64,000 nt of DNA from Bacteroidota bacterium (GTDB taxonomy: Bacteria > Bacteroidota > Bacteroidia > AKYH767-A > OLB10): assembly GCA_016722525.1 (NCBI GenBank), contig JADKJB010000034.1:248001-312000 (forward strand). The letters run 5' to 3'. Positions within the stretch are counted from its first letter, which is position 1. The number at the start of each line of letters is the position of its first letter. Of the stretch, positions 48,247 through 60,068 are shown piece by piece. A model generated the notes under the pieces. It had not been told where the DNA came from. It ran no database searches and was given only the letters and a program-made list of their open reading frames with translations. The position numbers and the translations under genes are program-made.

Positions 48247-48885
48247 ATGAATCAAATAAAATCATTGTTGCTACTCACCATAGCAGTTCTTTCACTTCCC
48301 GGAACGATATTTTCACAAAGTTTCGAAAAAGGCAATAAAGTTATTGATGTGGGGATTAAAGTATCAATTTATAAAGTAAACAACCCGGATGACAAGGATG
48401 ACAATGACGACAGTGATGGTGCTGCCAGTTATACAATTCCGATTGGATTTGAGTATGCATTATCGGATAGGATAGGAGCAGGAATTGAAATAGGTATATG
48501 CAATTATTTTACCGGTAAAGACACTATAACGGGTACCATTGCCAGCGCCAACAGTTTTGATGTGTTGTTTAAGGGAAATTTTCATTGGGTACGAGGAGGC
48601 AGAGTGGACTTATACAGCGGCCTTGGCCTTGGGTTTTCATCATTTAAATATGAGAGTAATGATTCAAAAAACAGTCATTTTAATTCAACTGGACCCTATG
48701 TTCGATTAAGTCTTATGAATGCCCGATTTTATGTATCCAAAGCAATTGCTATAAATGTTCATATAGGCATTCCATACATGAACTTTGAAAATGGAAGAAT
48801 AGAGGATGATATTGGTAACGATTATGGCTATTCGCTTACTTTTACAGGATTTGATATAGGCACGGGATTGGCCGTGAAGTTTTGA
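48247..48885 (+). CDS. Outer-membrane beta-barrel protein
   Basis: 212 residues with a signal peptide (LLLLTIAVLSLPGTIFSQ), an unusual acidic insert (NPDDKDDNDDSD) and glycine/aromatic-rich strands (SGLGLGFSSFKYES, FTGFDIGTGLAVKF). The final aromatic residue is the outer-membrane insertion signal. This is the OmpW/OmpA-barrel type common in Bacteroidota. The ligand is unknown. Confidence 0.75.
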   Translation: MNQIKSLLLLTIAVLSLPGTIFSQSFEKGNKVIDVGIKVSIYKVNNPDDKDDNDDSDGAASYTIPIGFEYALSDRIGAGIEIGICNYFTGKDTITGTIASANSFDVLFKGNFHWVRGGRVDLYSGLGLGFSSFKYESNDSKNSHFNSTGPYVRLSLMNARFYVSKAIAINVHIGIPYMNFENGRIEDDIGNDYGYSLTFTGFDIGTGLAVKF

Positions 48886-48921
48886 TTAGATACTTCAATA
48901 TTGATTTCTAAAAAAGTGTAA

Positions 48922-49809
48922 TCAAGGATGTAAATATTGAAGGCCGCCTGTATGTATTGCCAAAATTTTTGATCCTTTTGGGAAATAACCGGATTGAATC
49001 ATTTTTACTATTCCGTAAAACATTTTCCCTGTATAAACGACTTCGATAGGAATAGTTGTTTCGGTTTTAAACCAATTCATAAATTGAACTAATTCAGGTG
49101 ATGATTTAGCATAACCTCCAAAATGGAAATCGTGTTCGATGTGCCAATGAGATTTTTGGGTTACATCAAGTTTATTTTCAATATGGGTTTCAATTTCTTT
49201 TTCGATAGAACTATGGTCTCTTAAAACACTGTAACCTATCAAATGCTGATGAGATTTCAATTTTAACAGTAATCCGGCAGCTGTAGCCCCAGTTCCGCAA
49301 CAAACTGTGATGTAATCAAATTCCGAGTCTTTTTCACTCAAAATTTCAGCTGCACCCAATACACCTTCTAAATTAGATCCGCCTTCAGGAATCAGCATAT
49401 GGTTGATTGGGATTTCTGGAAATTGAGAAATAAATCCAGGTTCTTTCTTCTTTCTATACATTTCTCTGGAACAAAACAACAATTGCATGCCATCTGCAGC
49501 AGCCCTACTTAAAGTGACATTGTCGCCGTTTTTCATTTCACCTCTGATAATCCCATAGGTTTGTATTCCGCACAAAGAACCAATTCTGGCCAAAGCAGCT
49601 ATATGATTTGAAAAAACACCGCCAAAAGAAACAATATTGGAAATTCCTTTTTCCTTAGCTTTTAAGAGGTTGTATTTAAGTTTAAACCATTTGTTGCCCC
49701 CATACACTGTATCTATAAGGTCGAGGCGGCGAATAAAAAGTTGAACATGATGATCTTTCAAAAAGGGTCCCTCATCAATAAAAGCAGAATTTGCCAGTTT
49801 GTTAAACAT
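48922..49809 (-). CDS. PLP enzyme of the ACC deaminase/D-cysteine desulfhydrase family
   Basis: 295 residues with the Schiff-base lysine in YGGNKWFKLKYNLLKAK, a phosphate-binding SFGGVFSNHIAALARIG loop and GTGATAAGLLLKLK. This is the fold-type II family of 1-aminocyclopropane-1-carboxylate deaminase and D-cysteine desulfhydrase. The sequence cannot separate the two activities, and D-cysteine desulfhydrase is more usual in bacteria without ethylene metabolism. The start at 49809 is natural. Confidence 0.85.
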   Translation of the reverse strand: MFNKLANSAFIDEGPFLKDHHVQLFIRRLDLIDTVYGGNKWFKLKYNLLKAKEKGISNIVSFGGVFSNHIAALARIGSLCGIQTYGIIRGEMKNGDNVTLSRAAADGMQLLFCSREMYRKKKEPGFISQFPEIPINHMLIPEGGSNLEGVLGAAEILSEKDSEFDYITVCCGTGATAAGLLLKLKSHQHLIGYSVLRDHSSIEKEIETHIENKLDVTQKSHWHIEHDFHFGGYAKSSPELVQFMNWFKTETTIPIEVVYTGKMFYGIVKMIQSGYFPKGSKILAIHTGGLQYLHP

Positions 49810-49845
49810 ATCAGGTTACAAGACTGTTAAACACCGAAATTAACT

Positions 49846-49853
49846 TAATTTTG
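49846..49853 (+). promoter_or_regulatory. Putative -7 box (TAATTTTG) of the DUF5522 gene
   Basis: An exact TAnnTTTG match only 5 bases before ATG 49858, so the transcript is probably leaderless. No -33 TTTG is evident. Confidence 0.45.
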
Positions 49854-49857
49854 CAAC

Positions 49858-50031
49858 ATGTTGTTTACCGATAAATTTGATAAGGAAGATTATTACTTAT
49901 CTGACGAAGGATTCATTATTTTTACTGAGGCCTATCATCTTAAAAGAGGATATTGTTGTCACAACAATTGCAAGCATTGTCCTTGGAAGGATAAAAAGCC
50001 CTCTCCGAATGATGAAAATGTCAAAAAATAA
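49858..50031 (+). CDS. DUF5522 small Cys-rich protein
   Basis: 57 residues: MLFTDKFDKEDYYLSDEG, then IIFTEAYHLKRGYCCHNNCK and HCPWKDKK. The GYCCxxxCxHCPW pattern is that of DUF5522, a short Bacteroidota protein with a presumed metal site of four Cys and a His. It is too short to be picked up by many gene callers. It lies 30 bases before hutU on the same strand, and divergent to the PLP-enzyme gene. The function is not known. Confidence 0.8.
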   Translation: MLFTDKFDKEDYYLSDEGFIIFTEAYHLKRGYCCHNNCKHCPWKDKKPSPNDENVKK

Positions 50032-50061
50032 TAGTATTTGTACTCTAATAAATTGAATGTC

Positions 50062-51736
50062 ATGAGCACATTAACAGACAAATTGGATATTTCAAAACTC
50101 ATAACCCCTACCGGCACAAAACTAGATTGCAAAGGATGGGGTCAGGAAGCCGCTTTGAGGATGCTGTATAATAACCTTGATCCGGAAGTAGCAGAGCGCC
50201 CTGAAGATCTCATTGTGTATGGTGGAACCGGAAAAGCTGCCAGAAATGTCGAGTCCTTCGAGTTAATTGTAAAGGCGTTAAAAGATCTAGAGGAAGATGA
50301 GACGTTGTTAATACAATCAGGAAAACCTGTTGGAATTCTTCCTACTCACAAGGATGCACCCCGTGTACTAATTAGTAATTCGATGCTGGTGCCGCATTGG
50401 GCCACTTGGGAAAATTTTAGAGCATTGGAAGCCAAAGGCTTAACTATGTATGGACAAATGACAGCAGGCTCATGGATTTATATTGGATCACAAGGAATTG
50501 TTCAGGGAACTTATGAAACTTTTGGAGAAGTGGCCCGCCAACATTTTGGTGGATCACTCAGAAATACCGTATCAGTTACAGGCGGTTTAGGTGGCATGGG
50601 TGGAGCTCAGCCATTAGCAGTAACTATGAATGAAGGCGTTTGCCTTGCGGCAGATGTAGAAGCATGGAGAATACAAAAACGATTGGATACCAGGTATATT
50701 GATATAATGACTCACAACATTGACGACGGCATAGATAAAGCATTAGAAGCAAAAGAGGGGAGATGCTGTATCGATAGGAGTGGTTTGCAATATTATTGAT
50801 TTGCTGGAGCGGCTATTGGAAAGAGGTATTATTCCTGATATCCTTACCGACCAGACCTCGGCTCATGATGCCTTAGTTGGATATTTCCCTCAGGGACTCT
50901 CTGTGGAGCAGGCGAAAGTGTTGCGTGAGACTGATCCCGATAACTACATACAACAGAGTAAGGAAAGTATGGTAAAGCATACACAGTTGATGATTGAATT
51001 ACAGAAAAGAGGTGCCATAACGTTTGATTACGGCAACAATTTGCGGGGCCAGGCTTTTGCCATGGGATTAAAAAATGCATTTGATTTTCCGGGCTTTGTG
51101 CCGGCATATATTCGACCCCTGTTTTGTGAAGGAAAAGGTCCATTTCGTTGGGCTGCCCTCTCGGGAGATCCCAATGATATTTATGAAACCGATAAATTGA
51201 TTCTGGAACTTTTTCCGGAAAATAAGGGGTTAGCACGTTGGATCAAAATGGCTCAGGATCGGATTGCTTTTCAAGGGCTTCCTGCAAGGATTTGTTGGTT
51301 AGGACAAGGTGAACGGGAGAAAGCCGGTTTGGCTTTTAATGAATTAGTTGCTCAGGGAAAAGTGAAAGCACCCATTGTAATTGGTCGAGACCATCTGGAC
51401 ACAGGCTCTGTTGCATCTCCAAACAGGGAAACAGAAGCTATGAAAGATGGTTCTGATGCCATTGCTGATTGGCCAGTTTTAAATGCTTTAATTAATACTG
51501 CAGGAGGTGCCAGTTGGGTATCATTGCATCATGGGGGAGGAGTAGGAATTGGATATTCTATTCATGCAGGAATGGTTATTGTAGCGGATGGAACCGCTGA
51601 TGCAGCTCGACGATTGAAGAGAGTGTTGCACAATGATCCTGCTATGGGTGTAATAAGACATATGGATGCCGGTTATGACATTGCACTTGATACGGCCAGA
51701 AAGCACAAACTGGATATCAGAGATCGTTTGAAATAA
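50062..51736 (+). CDS. hutU: Urocanate hydratase, one frameshift
   Basis: Second step of histidine degradation, urocanate to imidazolone propionate. ATG 50062 starts [14 protein letters not shown] (the TTG at 50038 is upstream and unlikely). The NAD-binding [17 protein letters not shown] motif and [20 protein letters not shown] are in the first part. A shift near 50760 leads into [15 protein letters not shown] and on to [17 protein letters not shown], and NPGEDI-free [15 protein letters not shown]. The stop is at 51736. The corrected length is about 557 residues, the family norm. No hutH, hutI or ftcD gene is nearby. Confidence 0.95.
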
Positions 51737-51794
51737 TTGCCATTTTTTTATGGAACGTTATTTGAGTTAGTGAATTTTATAAACTGAAATTACC

Positions 51795-52193
51795 ATGACT
51801 CGTTTTAATCATTTATTAATTGTTCTAGGAAGCATCACTTTTCTTGCATCGTGTGCAGAAGATAGCAGTTTTGATCCCAATATTCCCGGTAGTGATCGCG
51901 ACAAATTTGTGGGTTCCTGGTTATGTAAGGAAACTATTTCAGGAAGTGCACCAAACACTTTTACTATTACCATTGCAAAACATGGGGAAGAAGATACCTT
52001 GTATGTGTACAATTTTAATAACCTGGGTGCGCCTGATTATGCGGTTTGGCTTGTTGCCGGAAACAGTGTAGTAATACCGGCTCAAACAATTACTCAGGTG
52101 AGTATTCAAGGCTCCGGGGTATATAGTAATGATAAAATTACATTGAATTATTCCTCTGATGGGGATCAAATTACAGCTTCCTGTACCCAATAA
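51795..52193 (+). CDS. Small lipoprotein of unknown function
   Basis: 132 residues. Signal LLIVLGSITFLASC with lipobox LASC, then AEDSSFDPNIPGSDRDKF and a body of repeated beta strands (WLVAGNSVVIPAQTITQVS). The 'DKFVGSWLCKETISG' segment recalls lipocalin-like lipoprotein families of Bacteroidota, but I do not assign one. It lies 58 bases after hutU. Confidence 0.65.
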   Translation: MTRFNHLLIVLGSITFLASCAEDSSFDPNIPGSDRDKFVGSWLCKETISGSAPNTFTITIAKHGEEDTLYVYNFNNLGAPDYAVWLVAGNSVVIPAQTITQVSIQGSGVYSNDKITLNYSSDGDQITASCTQ

Positions 52194-52482
52194 TTCTAAT
52201 TTTACTGCCACTCCATTTTTTTATAAGCGTTTCCATGCAGTTATTGAATTTTTCCACTATAAAAAATACTCCTACAGAGTTCAATTAATTTTCAGGACTA
52301 AATAGTTAAATGTTTACTAAGACTTTGATCATTGATTAGTTTTGCCCTACAAACTTTAGTCAGTTCACCCATTTTTAGTGGCTTTCTGCGGAAAATAGCC
52401 TGCAATTCGGAATTTGAATGATTAACCTTGTAGTATGGATTCCTTAAGGAAGCTGAAAAATCAACTATTAAAACATCTAAAA

Positions 52483-55297
52483 ATGAAAAGAATTTTACTT
52501 GCCTTACTCATCTTAACTGGTTTTACTGTAAATGCACAAATCAGTATCACTCAGAATGAAATGCCTCATTCCGGAGATGAACTTTATCGAACAAGAGCCA
52601 ACGTAAATCCATTCTTGAATTATGGGGCTACCGGAGCAAATTTTGTTTGGAATTTCACCAACCTAACTGCTACCACGCAGGATTCGGCGATATACCAGAC
52701 AGTAGCCTCCACCAATTTCGTATATGCATTAACTTATGCAGATATTTTTTTCAATCCTAACCGTGCCAATCATGCATTAACGGGAGTTGATATTCCTTTC
52801 AATAATCTTTTACCTATCACCGATCCATATACGTTCTATTACAGAAGCGCCTCAGTTTATAAAAAGGTTGGGTATGGTGTAGGGTTAGCAGGTATTCCTG
52901 TTCCTATTATTTATTCGAATCAAGATGAGGTTTATAGCTTACCACTAAATTATGGAGATGTGGATTCCACATTTTCTTCCTATAATTTAAGTATTCCAAC
53001 CCTTGCCTATTACGGATATGACCAAAGCCGTCTTAATGATGTCGATGGTTGGGGAGTTATTAATACTCCATCAGGAAGTTTTGATGCACTCAGAGTTAAA
53101 ACTCAATTATATGGCAAGGATACTATCAGTATTGATTCATTAAGTTTAGGATTTGTAATTGATCGACCAGTTGTCACAGAATATAAATGGCTATCGACAG
53201 GCATTCGGGTACCTGTATTACAAATAAATACCACTGAGATTTTTGGAATTGAAATTATTACCGATATTTTCTTTTATGATTTACCTCGTTCTCTCAATGT
53301 TGCTCCTCCATTGGCAAATGTTGTTTGTCCGGGTGCCAGTGTTCAGATACCTTATACAGCGACAGGAGCATTTAACCCGGGTGCCATATTCTCACCTGCA
53401 AATATTTTCAGAGCACAACTTTCAGATGCAACCGGTAGCTTTGCGACTCCAGTCAACATAGGCTCGGTTACATCAACGGTTTCCGGTGTAATTAATGCTA
53501 CAATACCGGCCAATACCCCAATTGGAACAGGATATAGAATACGAGTGATTGCTACTAATCCTGCGTTTACAGGAAATGATAATGGATTTGATATTAGCAT
53601 TGGAGTCGGACCCTCAGCTACTGCAACTGCGTCCGGTGTAACCGAATTTTGTGCAGGTGGTTCGGTAGTATTGAGTGCTGCTACCGATCCGGCGTATACT
53701 TACCAATGGCTACTGAATGGAACAACAATTTCAGGTGCTACACTTTCTGATTTTACTGCTCTTGTGGGTGGAAGCTACACCGTAGAGGTGAGTAATGCTT
53801 GCGGTAATGCAACTTCGTCACCTATAACGGTAATAGTAAATGACTTACCTGAACATACATTTGCTCAATCATCGCTTTTGGTATGTGATGGATTGGCTGT
53901 AACTATAATTTCAACAAATACAACAGGACAAACATCTTTAGCTTATCAGTGGTATCTGGATGGCAACCTATTAACTGGCGAAGTAAGTTCAGACATTACA
54001 ACAGTACTTCCGGGGAACTACACACTTCAGGTAACCAATACACTAACAGGTTGTGCATATACTACATCGGCAGTTTCATTAGTTGTTGATGTACTGGCGG
54101 AACCAATTATTACTGCTTCAGGATCTACTACTTTCTGTGATGGTGGTTCTGTGAATCTGGAAGTTCCTATAGCTGCCGGGGTGACCTTCCAATGGTATAT
54201 TGATGGAACTATTTTAAATGGTGCTATTTTGGAAACTTTAACAGCAAATTTAGCTGGAACCTATACAGTGTTGGCAACATCTGCAAATGGATGTACCGCT
54301 GTTTCAGGAACAGGTGTTTCAGTTATTGTTAACCTTTCACCTGTGGTGCCTACATTATCAGCTTCAGGAAGCACTACTTTCTGCTTAGGTGGAACCGTTG
54401 CACTCAGCTTCACTCAAGAGCCTAATGTCACCTATCAGTGGCAATTAAATGGTGTTGCTATTTCCGGTGCAACAGGAGCAGTCTATCCGGTTTCTGACGG
54501 AGGAACTTACACAGTGATAGCTACAGGGGTTAGTGGCTGTACCAGTGTTTCAGCTCCCGGTATTGATGTGATTGTAAATAATCCTCCTCCATCGCCGGTA
54601 ATAACTGCCAGCGGTAGTACCTTATTTTGTGAAGGTGGATCGGTAACTCTTGAAGTGCCACTCATAAGCGGTTATAGTTACCAATGGACGCTTGCTAATA
54701 TTGATATCAATGGTGCCACCTCCAACCAATACACTGTAACAACAAATACTGGGTTCTATTCAGTTAATGTTACTGATGCGAATGGCTGCAGTAGTCCTGC
54801 AACAATCTCCTATCAGGTTACAGTAAATCCATTGCCTGCTGTTCCGGTCATCACACAATCCAATGATACCTTATATGTATCCGGTGCAGGTCAGTTTCAA
54901 TGGTATTTGGATGGTAGCGCAATTACGGGTGCTACAGGTACATTTTATGTTGTAACATTAAATGGCAACTACACTGTAACCGTTAGTGATAGTAATGCTT
55001 GTGAAAAATATATCAGCTATTTTTCCTGTAACAAATGTTGGATTACAGGAATACACTACCATGATGGTAACTATTTATCCAAATCCTTCTAATGGATTAT
55101 TTACAATTTCCACATTAACATTAAACAGCAAACCAATAGTTTATTTGGTAAGTGATGTCACCGGAAAAATCATTAAACAAGGTGAGTTTAACAGTGGAAG
55201 TCACATTTTAGATTTGGAAAAAATCGCATCGGGTGTATATGTATTAAATTTATCTAATGCGGAGGTAAATCAAACCGTCAAATTAATAAAGCAATAA
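52483..55297 (+). CDS. Ig-like repeat T9SS surface protein, one frameshift
   Basis: ATG 52483 is preferred to 52435 because it begins a signal peptide (MKRILLALLILTGFTVNAQ). A lone N-terminal domain of about 270 residues is followed by at least five Ig-like modules, each beginning with a xxASGSTxFCxGGSVxL strand and holding YQWxLNGTxIxGA (for example SGSTTFCDGGSVNLEV, SGSTLFCEGGSVTLEV). The frame ends at 55092; a shift near 55018 leads to the T9SS type A tail (IYPNPSNGLFTISTLTL) and the stop at 55297. The corrected length is about 938 residues. It is probably an adhesin or matrix protein exported by T9SS. Confidence 0.85.
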
Positions 55298-55316
55298 CCC
55301 ACTATTGCAAAAGCAG

Positions 55317-55351
55317 CGCCCCCGTTAATTAACGGGGGCGTTCTTTTTTTT
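55317..55351 (+). terminator. Rho-independent terminator after the Ig-repeat gene
   Basis: A perfect 24-base palindrome CGCCCCCGTTAA/TTAACGGGGGCG followed by TTCTTTTTTTT, 19 bases after the stop. Confidence 0.92.
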
Positions 55352-55423
55352 ATCAAGCAACCAACATCGAAATTAAAATAGAATGGTCACACAAAAAACC
55401 AAACGTGCGGATGTTAAAAGTTT

Positions 55424-56083
55424 TAAACTAATTCCGCCAACACATCAACCCCACCGGTAACTTTTTGATTGAGGTGAACATTTACCAGCGAATTAACGGG
55501 GCAGGTAAACATCAACTCTGGAACCAAACTTAATAAAACCGAGTTGGGCACACTGACGAATCATATCTCCTTCATGCGGATAGCAAACGATACGATTGGC
55601 TAATGCCCCGGCAATCTGGCGTACTAAAATCTGAGTTTTATTATCTTTTTGGATGACCACAGTTGTTCGCTCATTTTCGGTAGATGATTTTGGATGCCAT
55701 GCTACCAGCTTTTTCCCTTTATGATATTTTAGAAAAGTAATTTTTCCACTCACCGGGTACCAATTTGCGTGTACATTTAATGGAGACATAAAAATTGAAA
55801 CCTGAAGACGCTGGTCTTTAAAATACTCCCCTTCATGGGTTTTTTCAATAGCCACAATTTTACCATCGGCCGGGCAAATTACATAATTGTCATTTCGAGA
55901 TAATTCTCTTTTAGGATACCTGAAGAATTGAAGAATCAATAGAAAGATAACTAAAGAAATTGCCAGACTTGAAAACATAATAGTGCTTTTCCCTGGGAGA
56001 AAAAGCAGAATTAAAATATTAATAAGTCCCAGAATTGCCAACGTTGCTGCTATAATAGTATAGCCTTCCCTATGAATTTTCAT
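55424..56083 (-). CDS. psd: Phosphatidylserine decarboxylase, frameshift near the C-terminus
   Basis: Makes phosphatidylethanolamine at the inner membrane. Two N-terminal membrane helices (TIIAATLAILGLINILILLF and SLAISLVIFLLILQFF) precede the catalytic part: MSPLNVHANWYPVSG and the pyruvoyl-forming site LGFIKFGSRVDVYL, where Ser is the prosthetic-group precursor. The frame stops at 55493, but a shift in the CCCC run near 55497 gives VNSLVNVHLNQKVTGG and VDVLAELV with stop at 55424. The corrected length of about 219 residues matches the short PSD type. Confidence 0.9.
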
Positions 56084-56100
56084 TTTTCTGATTAATAACT

Positions 56101-56143
56101 ATAAAAGAAATAAAGAAGCCGGAGGGTTAACAGCTCCGGCTTC
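56101..56143 (-). terminator. Rho-independent terminator after gdhA
   Basis: A 10-bp stem GAAGCCGGAG with CTCCGGCTTC (loop GGTTAACAG) followed on the minus strand by TTTATTTCTTTT, 8 bases after the gdhA stop. Confidence 0.85.
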
Positions 56144-56150
56144 CAAAGAA

Positions 56151-57439
56151 TTAGTAATTTCCTCTTGATTTAATGGCTCTTTCCACTTTTTGTAAAGCAA
56201 CAATATAGGCTGCAATTCTTAAAGTAACGTTATAATGCTGTGCTGTGCTCCACACACTATCGAAAGCTTTTTTCATCCAGGCATCAGCGCGTTTATTAAC
56301 TTCTTCCTCACGGTAGTAGTAGCCAGTGCGGTTTTGCACCCATTCAAAATAGGATACGGTAACACCTCCACCATTTGCCAGGATGTCAGGAATAACTGTA
56401 ATTCCATGATTTTTCAATATTTCATCTGCTTTGGCTGTTGTTGGTCCATTAGCCCCTTCAACAATCAATTTAGCTTTTATTTTAGATGCATTAGTAGCTG
56501 CACGAATTTGATTTTCCATTGCACAAGGAGCTAACACATCAGTTTTGAGAACCAGCAATTCTTCATTGCTGATGAGCTCGCCTCCTTTGAAGCCCTTAAG
56601 AATTCCTTTATGTTTATCGCGATAAGCCATTGCTTTTTGGATATCAATTCCTTTTGCATTGTAAAATGCAGCAGTGTGGTCAGAGATACCTACTATTTTA
56701 AGTCCTGCTGCAACAAAATGAGCTGCAGTAATAGATCCGACATTACCAAATCCTTGAACAGCAGCCGTACATTTTGTTGGATCCATTTTTAATTTTTCCA
56801 TTGCTTCAAGTGCTGAAACAACAACACCGCGACCGGTTGCTTCAACACGACCCAATGAACCACCGAGATGTAGGGGTTTTCCAGTAACGATCCCTGGTGT
56901 AAATCCCCGGATATTTTAGAAAATTCATCAACAATCCAAGCCATTTCCTGAGGACCGGTATTCATATCTGGCGCAGGAATATCCTTATCCACACCAAATA
57001 TATCAGCCATGGCTGAAGTATAAGCTCTGGTAAGACGCTCCAGTTCACCTTTCGACATTTTGCGTGGGTCGCAGGTGATACCACCTTTTGCACCTCCGTA
57101 GGGAATTCCTGCAACAGCACACTTAAAAGTCATCCATGCTGCAAGTGCTTTAATTTCTTCAGGATTTACATCCATGGAATAGCGGATGCCGCCTTTTGAT
57201 GGTCCCAGAGCAGTACTATGAATTATCCGGTAGCCTTCAAAAACCTGAGTGGAGCCATTATCCATTCGGATAGGAAGACTTACAAGAATTTGTTTGGCCG
57301 GAATTTTCATGATTTGATAAACATCCTCATCAAGTTTAATGATTTTGGCAGCTTCATTGAGCCTTTCAATCATTGCTTCAAATGGATTGGTACTATCGGT
57401 AGCTACGTTCCCCTTTTTAGTGATTTTTATTACTGACAT
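56151..57439 (-). CDS. gdhA: Glu/Leu/Phe/Val dehydrogenase, one frameshift
   Basis: Oxidative deamination of glutamate (or reverse). ATG 57439 starts MSVIKITKKGNVATD. The substrate loop GPSKGGIRY, PYGGAKGGITCDPRK with the catalytic lysine, and DIPAPDMNTGPQEMAWI are in the first frame. A G is missing from the CCCC run (plus strand 56905-56908): the next frame gives TPGIVTGKPLHLGGSLGRVE and the NAD-binding QGFGNVGSITAAHF. The stop is at 56151. The corrected length is about 429 residues, the family norm. Whether it is NAD- or NADP-dependent is not decided here. Confidence 0.94.
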
Positions 57440-57670
57440 CAGTTAGTTGTTTTAAAACAGGCTGCGAAATTATGGATTTTTGACTAGTCGGCGAAATAGC
57501 ATGGTTATTTTAATGTCATTGAATATCAGTCGTTTAAGCTGATAATCAATGCCGTTTAAGTGCCAATTTCATACATCTAGTATTTGAATATCAATTAGTT
57601 AAATTTATTTCCGGATTTTTTATTTTCAAATTGGTAATTTTATGACTTCAATTTCATAAAAATCAATTTC

Positions 57671-60068
57671 ATGCGCTTAACTCTATTAATTCTGTTGGTT
57701 TTACCCTACTATACCTTCTCGCAACAAACGCTAAATGGCTGTCAGGATAAACACAGAATTGAGGACATAGTACAAATGAAAGAAGTTCATTAGTAACTGA
57801 TTATAGCCTTAGTCATTTTGAAGTTTATATTGACTCAATTAATTATGCGGCTCAAGAACTGAAAGCTCACACGGGAATAACTTTTGTTGCCAGCCAGGCC
57901 ATATTTAATAGTGTACAACTTGATTTGTTGGGTTTTGATATTGATTCAATTGTTGCCACAGGATATACACTAACACATACTTACAATGATACAGTGATTG
58001 ATATACAGATAAGTCCTGCTGTTAGTTTGAATGATAGTATTCAGCTTTGGATATATTACCATGGAGCTCCGGCCAAGGATGTGAGTGGATGGGGAGGATT
58101 TTATTTCACAGGTGCGTATGCATTCAATTTGGGAGTTGGCTTTGATGCCAATCCACACAACTTTGGCAGAGCATGGTTTCCATGCATTGATAATTTTACT
58201 TCAAGAAGCAGTTATGATTTTTATATCACAACATCCAACGGTTCTAAAGCATTTTGTAATGGGTTACTCCAGTCCACTATCACAAACCCTAATGGTACTT
58301 TAACCTGGCACTGGAAGTTAAACCAAACAATTCCATCTTACCTTGCAAGTATGGCAGTTGCGCCTTACTTTACCTTGGAGCGTACATCAAATGGCTTGCC
58401 TGTTGAATGGGCCGCAACACCTTCCGATACAATAAATATTCTTAACACTTTTCGCAAATCTTGATACCACTTTAGCCACTTTTATAAATGCTTATGGCCC
58501 GTATCCTTTTGATAAAGTTGGGTATTGTCTTGTTCCATTTAATTCAGGTGCTATGGAACATGCTACAAGTATTCATATAGGTACTGGATTTGTGAATGGT
58601 TCGCAGACTTATGCCACATTATGGGCCCATGAATTATCGCACATGTGGTGGGGTGACAAAGTAACTTGCGAGACTGCTCAGGATATGTGGTTGAATGAGG
58701 GATTTGCTTCTTTTAACGAAGCATTGTATACTCAGGTTGTAAATGGCGAAACTGCTTACCGTGATTGGATCAGAACGAATCACAGAAAAGTTTTGCAGTT
58801 TGCTCATACACCCGCACAGGAGGGAAGTTATCTTACTATGAACAATATTCCTCATGAATATACCTATGGTATGACTGTTTACCAGAAGGGTGCCGATCTG
58901 GTTCATACCATGCGCTATTATATGGGTGATAGTGCTTTCTTTGCAGGATGCAATGCCTATATGTCAAATAAAGCATATAGTCACGCTTCAAGTTTTGATC
59001 TTCGCAATGAACTCACTGCAGGGTCGGGTGTGAACATGAACCGATTTTTTGATGATTGGGTTTTTACGCCTGGTAATCCTCATTTTTCAATTGATTCGGT
59101 GATACATGTACCCGGTGGGTTAGATCATATGTATGTTTACACCCGGCAGAGGAGCAAAGGGAATAATCATTTGTACGAGATGCCGATTGAGCTAAGTTTT
59201 ACAAATGGGATTATTGAAACTGTTGTCAAGGTTGTAATAGATTCAGCCACTAATGTGTTTCATGTACCTTTGTATTTTTGCCAACTTGGACTACGCTCGA
59301 CAGAAGAGAACAGTGAGTGATGCCATTGCATCCAACGAAAAAACTATTTCAACAACAGGCACCCAATTGTTTCAGGAAACAAACGTTAGTCTGAATGTAC
59401 AAGTACCAGGCGTGACTCCATCCATTGTAAGAGTGCATCACGATTTCGTTGCACCGGATCCATTTCAACAATCCAATCCGGGCATACGATTGTCCGATTA
59501 TCATTATTGGACTATTGAAGGAATATTCAAATCGGGGTTCCATGCAAAAGGAACATTTCTTTATAATGGGTCTGCTAGCGCCACTGCCGGATACCTTGAT
59601 AATACACTGATTACCGGATCGGAGGATAGTTTGGTCATTTTATACCGGCCGGGTTCGGGATACAACTGGGAAGTTGTGCAGGGTTATACCCTAAACACAG
59701 GGCCTTCGGTTACCGATAAAGCAGGCAGTTTTACTGTTGACACTCTTAAAACAGGTGAGTATACAATTGGCATATATGATTACACCGTTAGTGTTTATGA
59801 AAATTCTGAAATTGAAAAATCGCTGATGCGGATTTCTCCTAATCCCTCCAGTACGAATTTCAATATAGAATTTAATACTGCTTCAACTCAAAACCGACAA
59901 CTATTGGTTTTTGATATGGGCGGTAGGCAAGTCTATAGCACTACAATTTTAAGTCAGCAACAACAAGTTTTATGGCAAGCCAAAAATTGTAATTCAGGAA
60001 CCTATTATATTATTTTAATGGAAGGTGGTAAGAAGATTTCGGGACAGCGGGTTGTTTTGAATAAATAA
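57671..60068 (+). CDS. Secreted M1 aminopeptidase with T9SS tail, three frameshifts
   Basis: ATG 57671 begins a signal peptide (LTLLILLVLPYYTFS). Breaks near 57786, 58460 and 59275 are bridged by frames 57925-58464, 58465-59275 and 59275-60068. The zinc site is HELSHMWWGD (58628-58642) with the third ligand in WLNEGFASFNE; SGAMEHATS replaces the classic GAMEN with the GAMEH form seen in secreted Bacteroidota M1 enzymes. The C-terminus is a T9SS type A domain (SPNPSSTNFNIEF). The corrected length is about 798 residues. It removes N-terminal amino acids from peptides outside the cell. The gene has no nearby operon partner. Confidence 0.88.
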
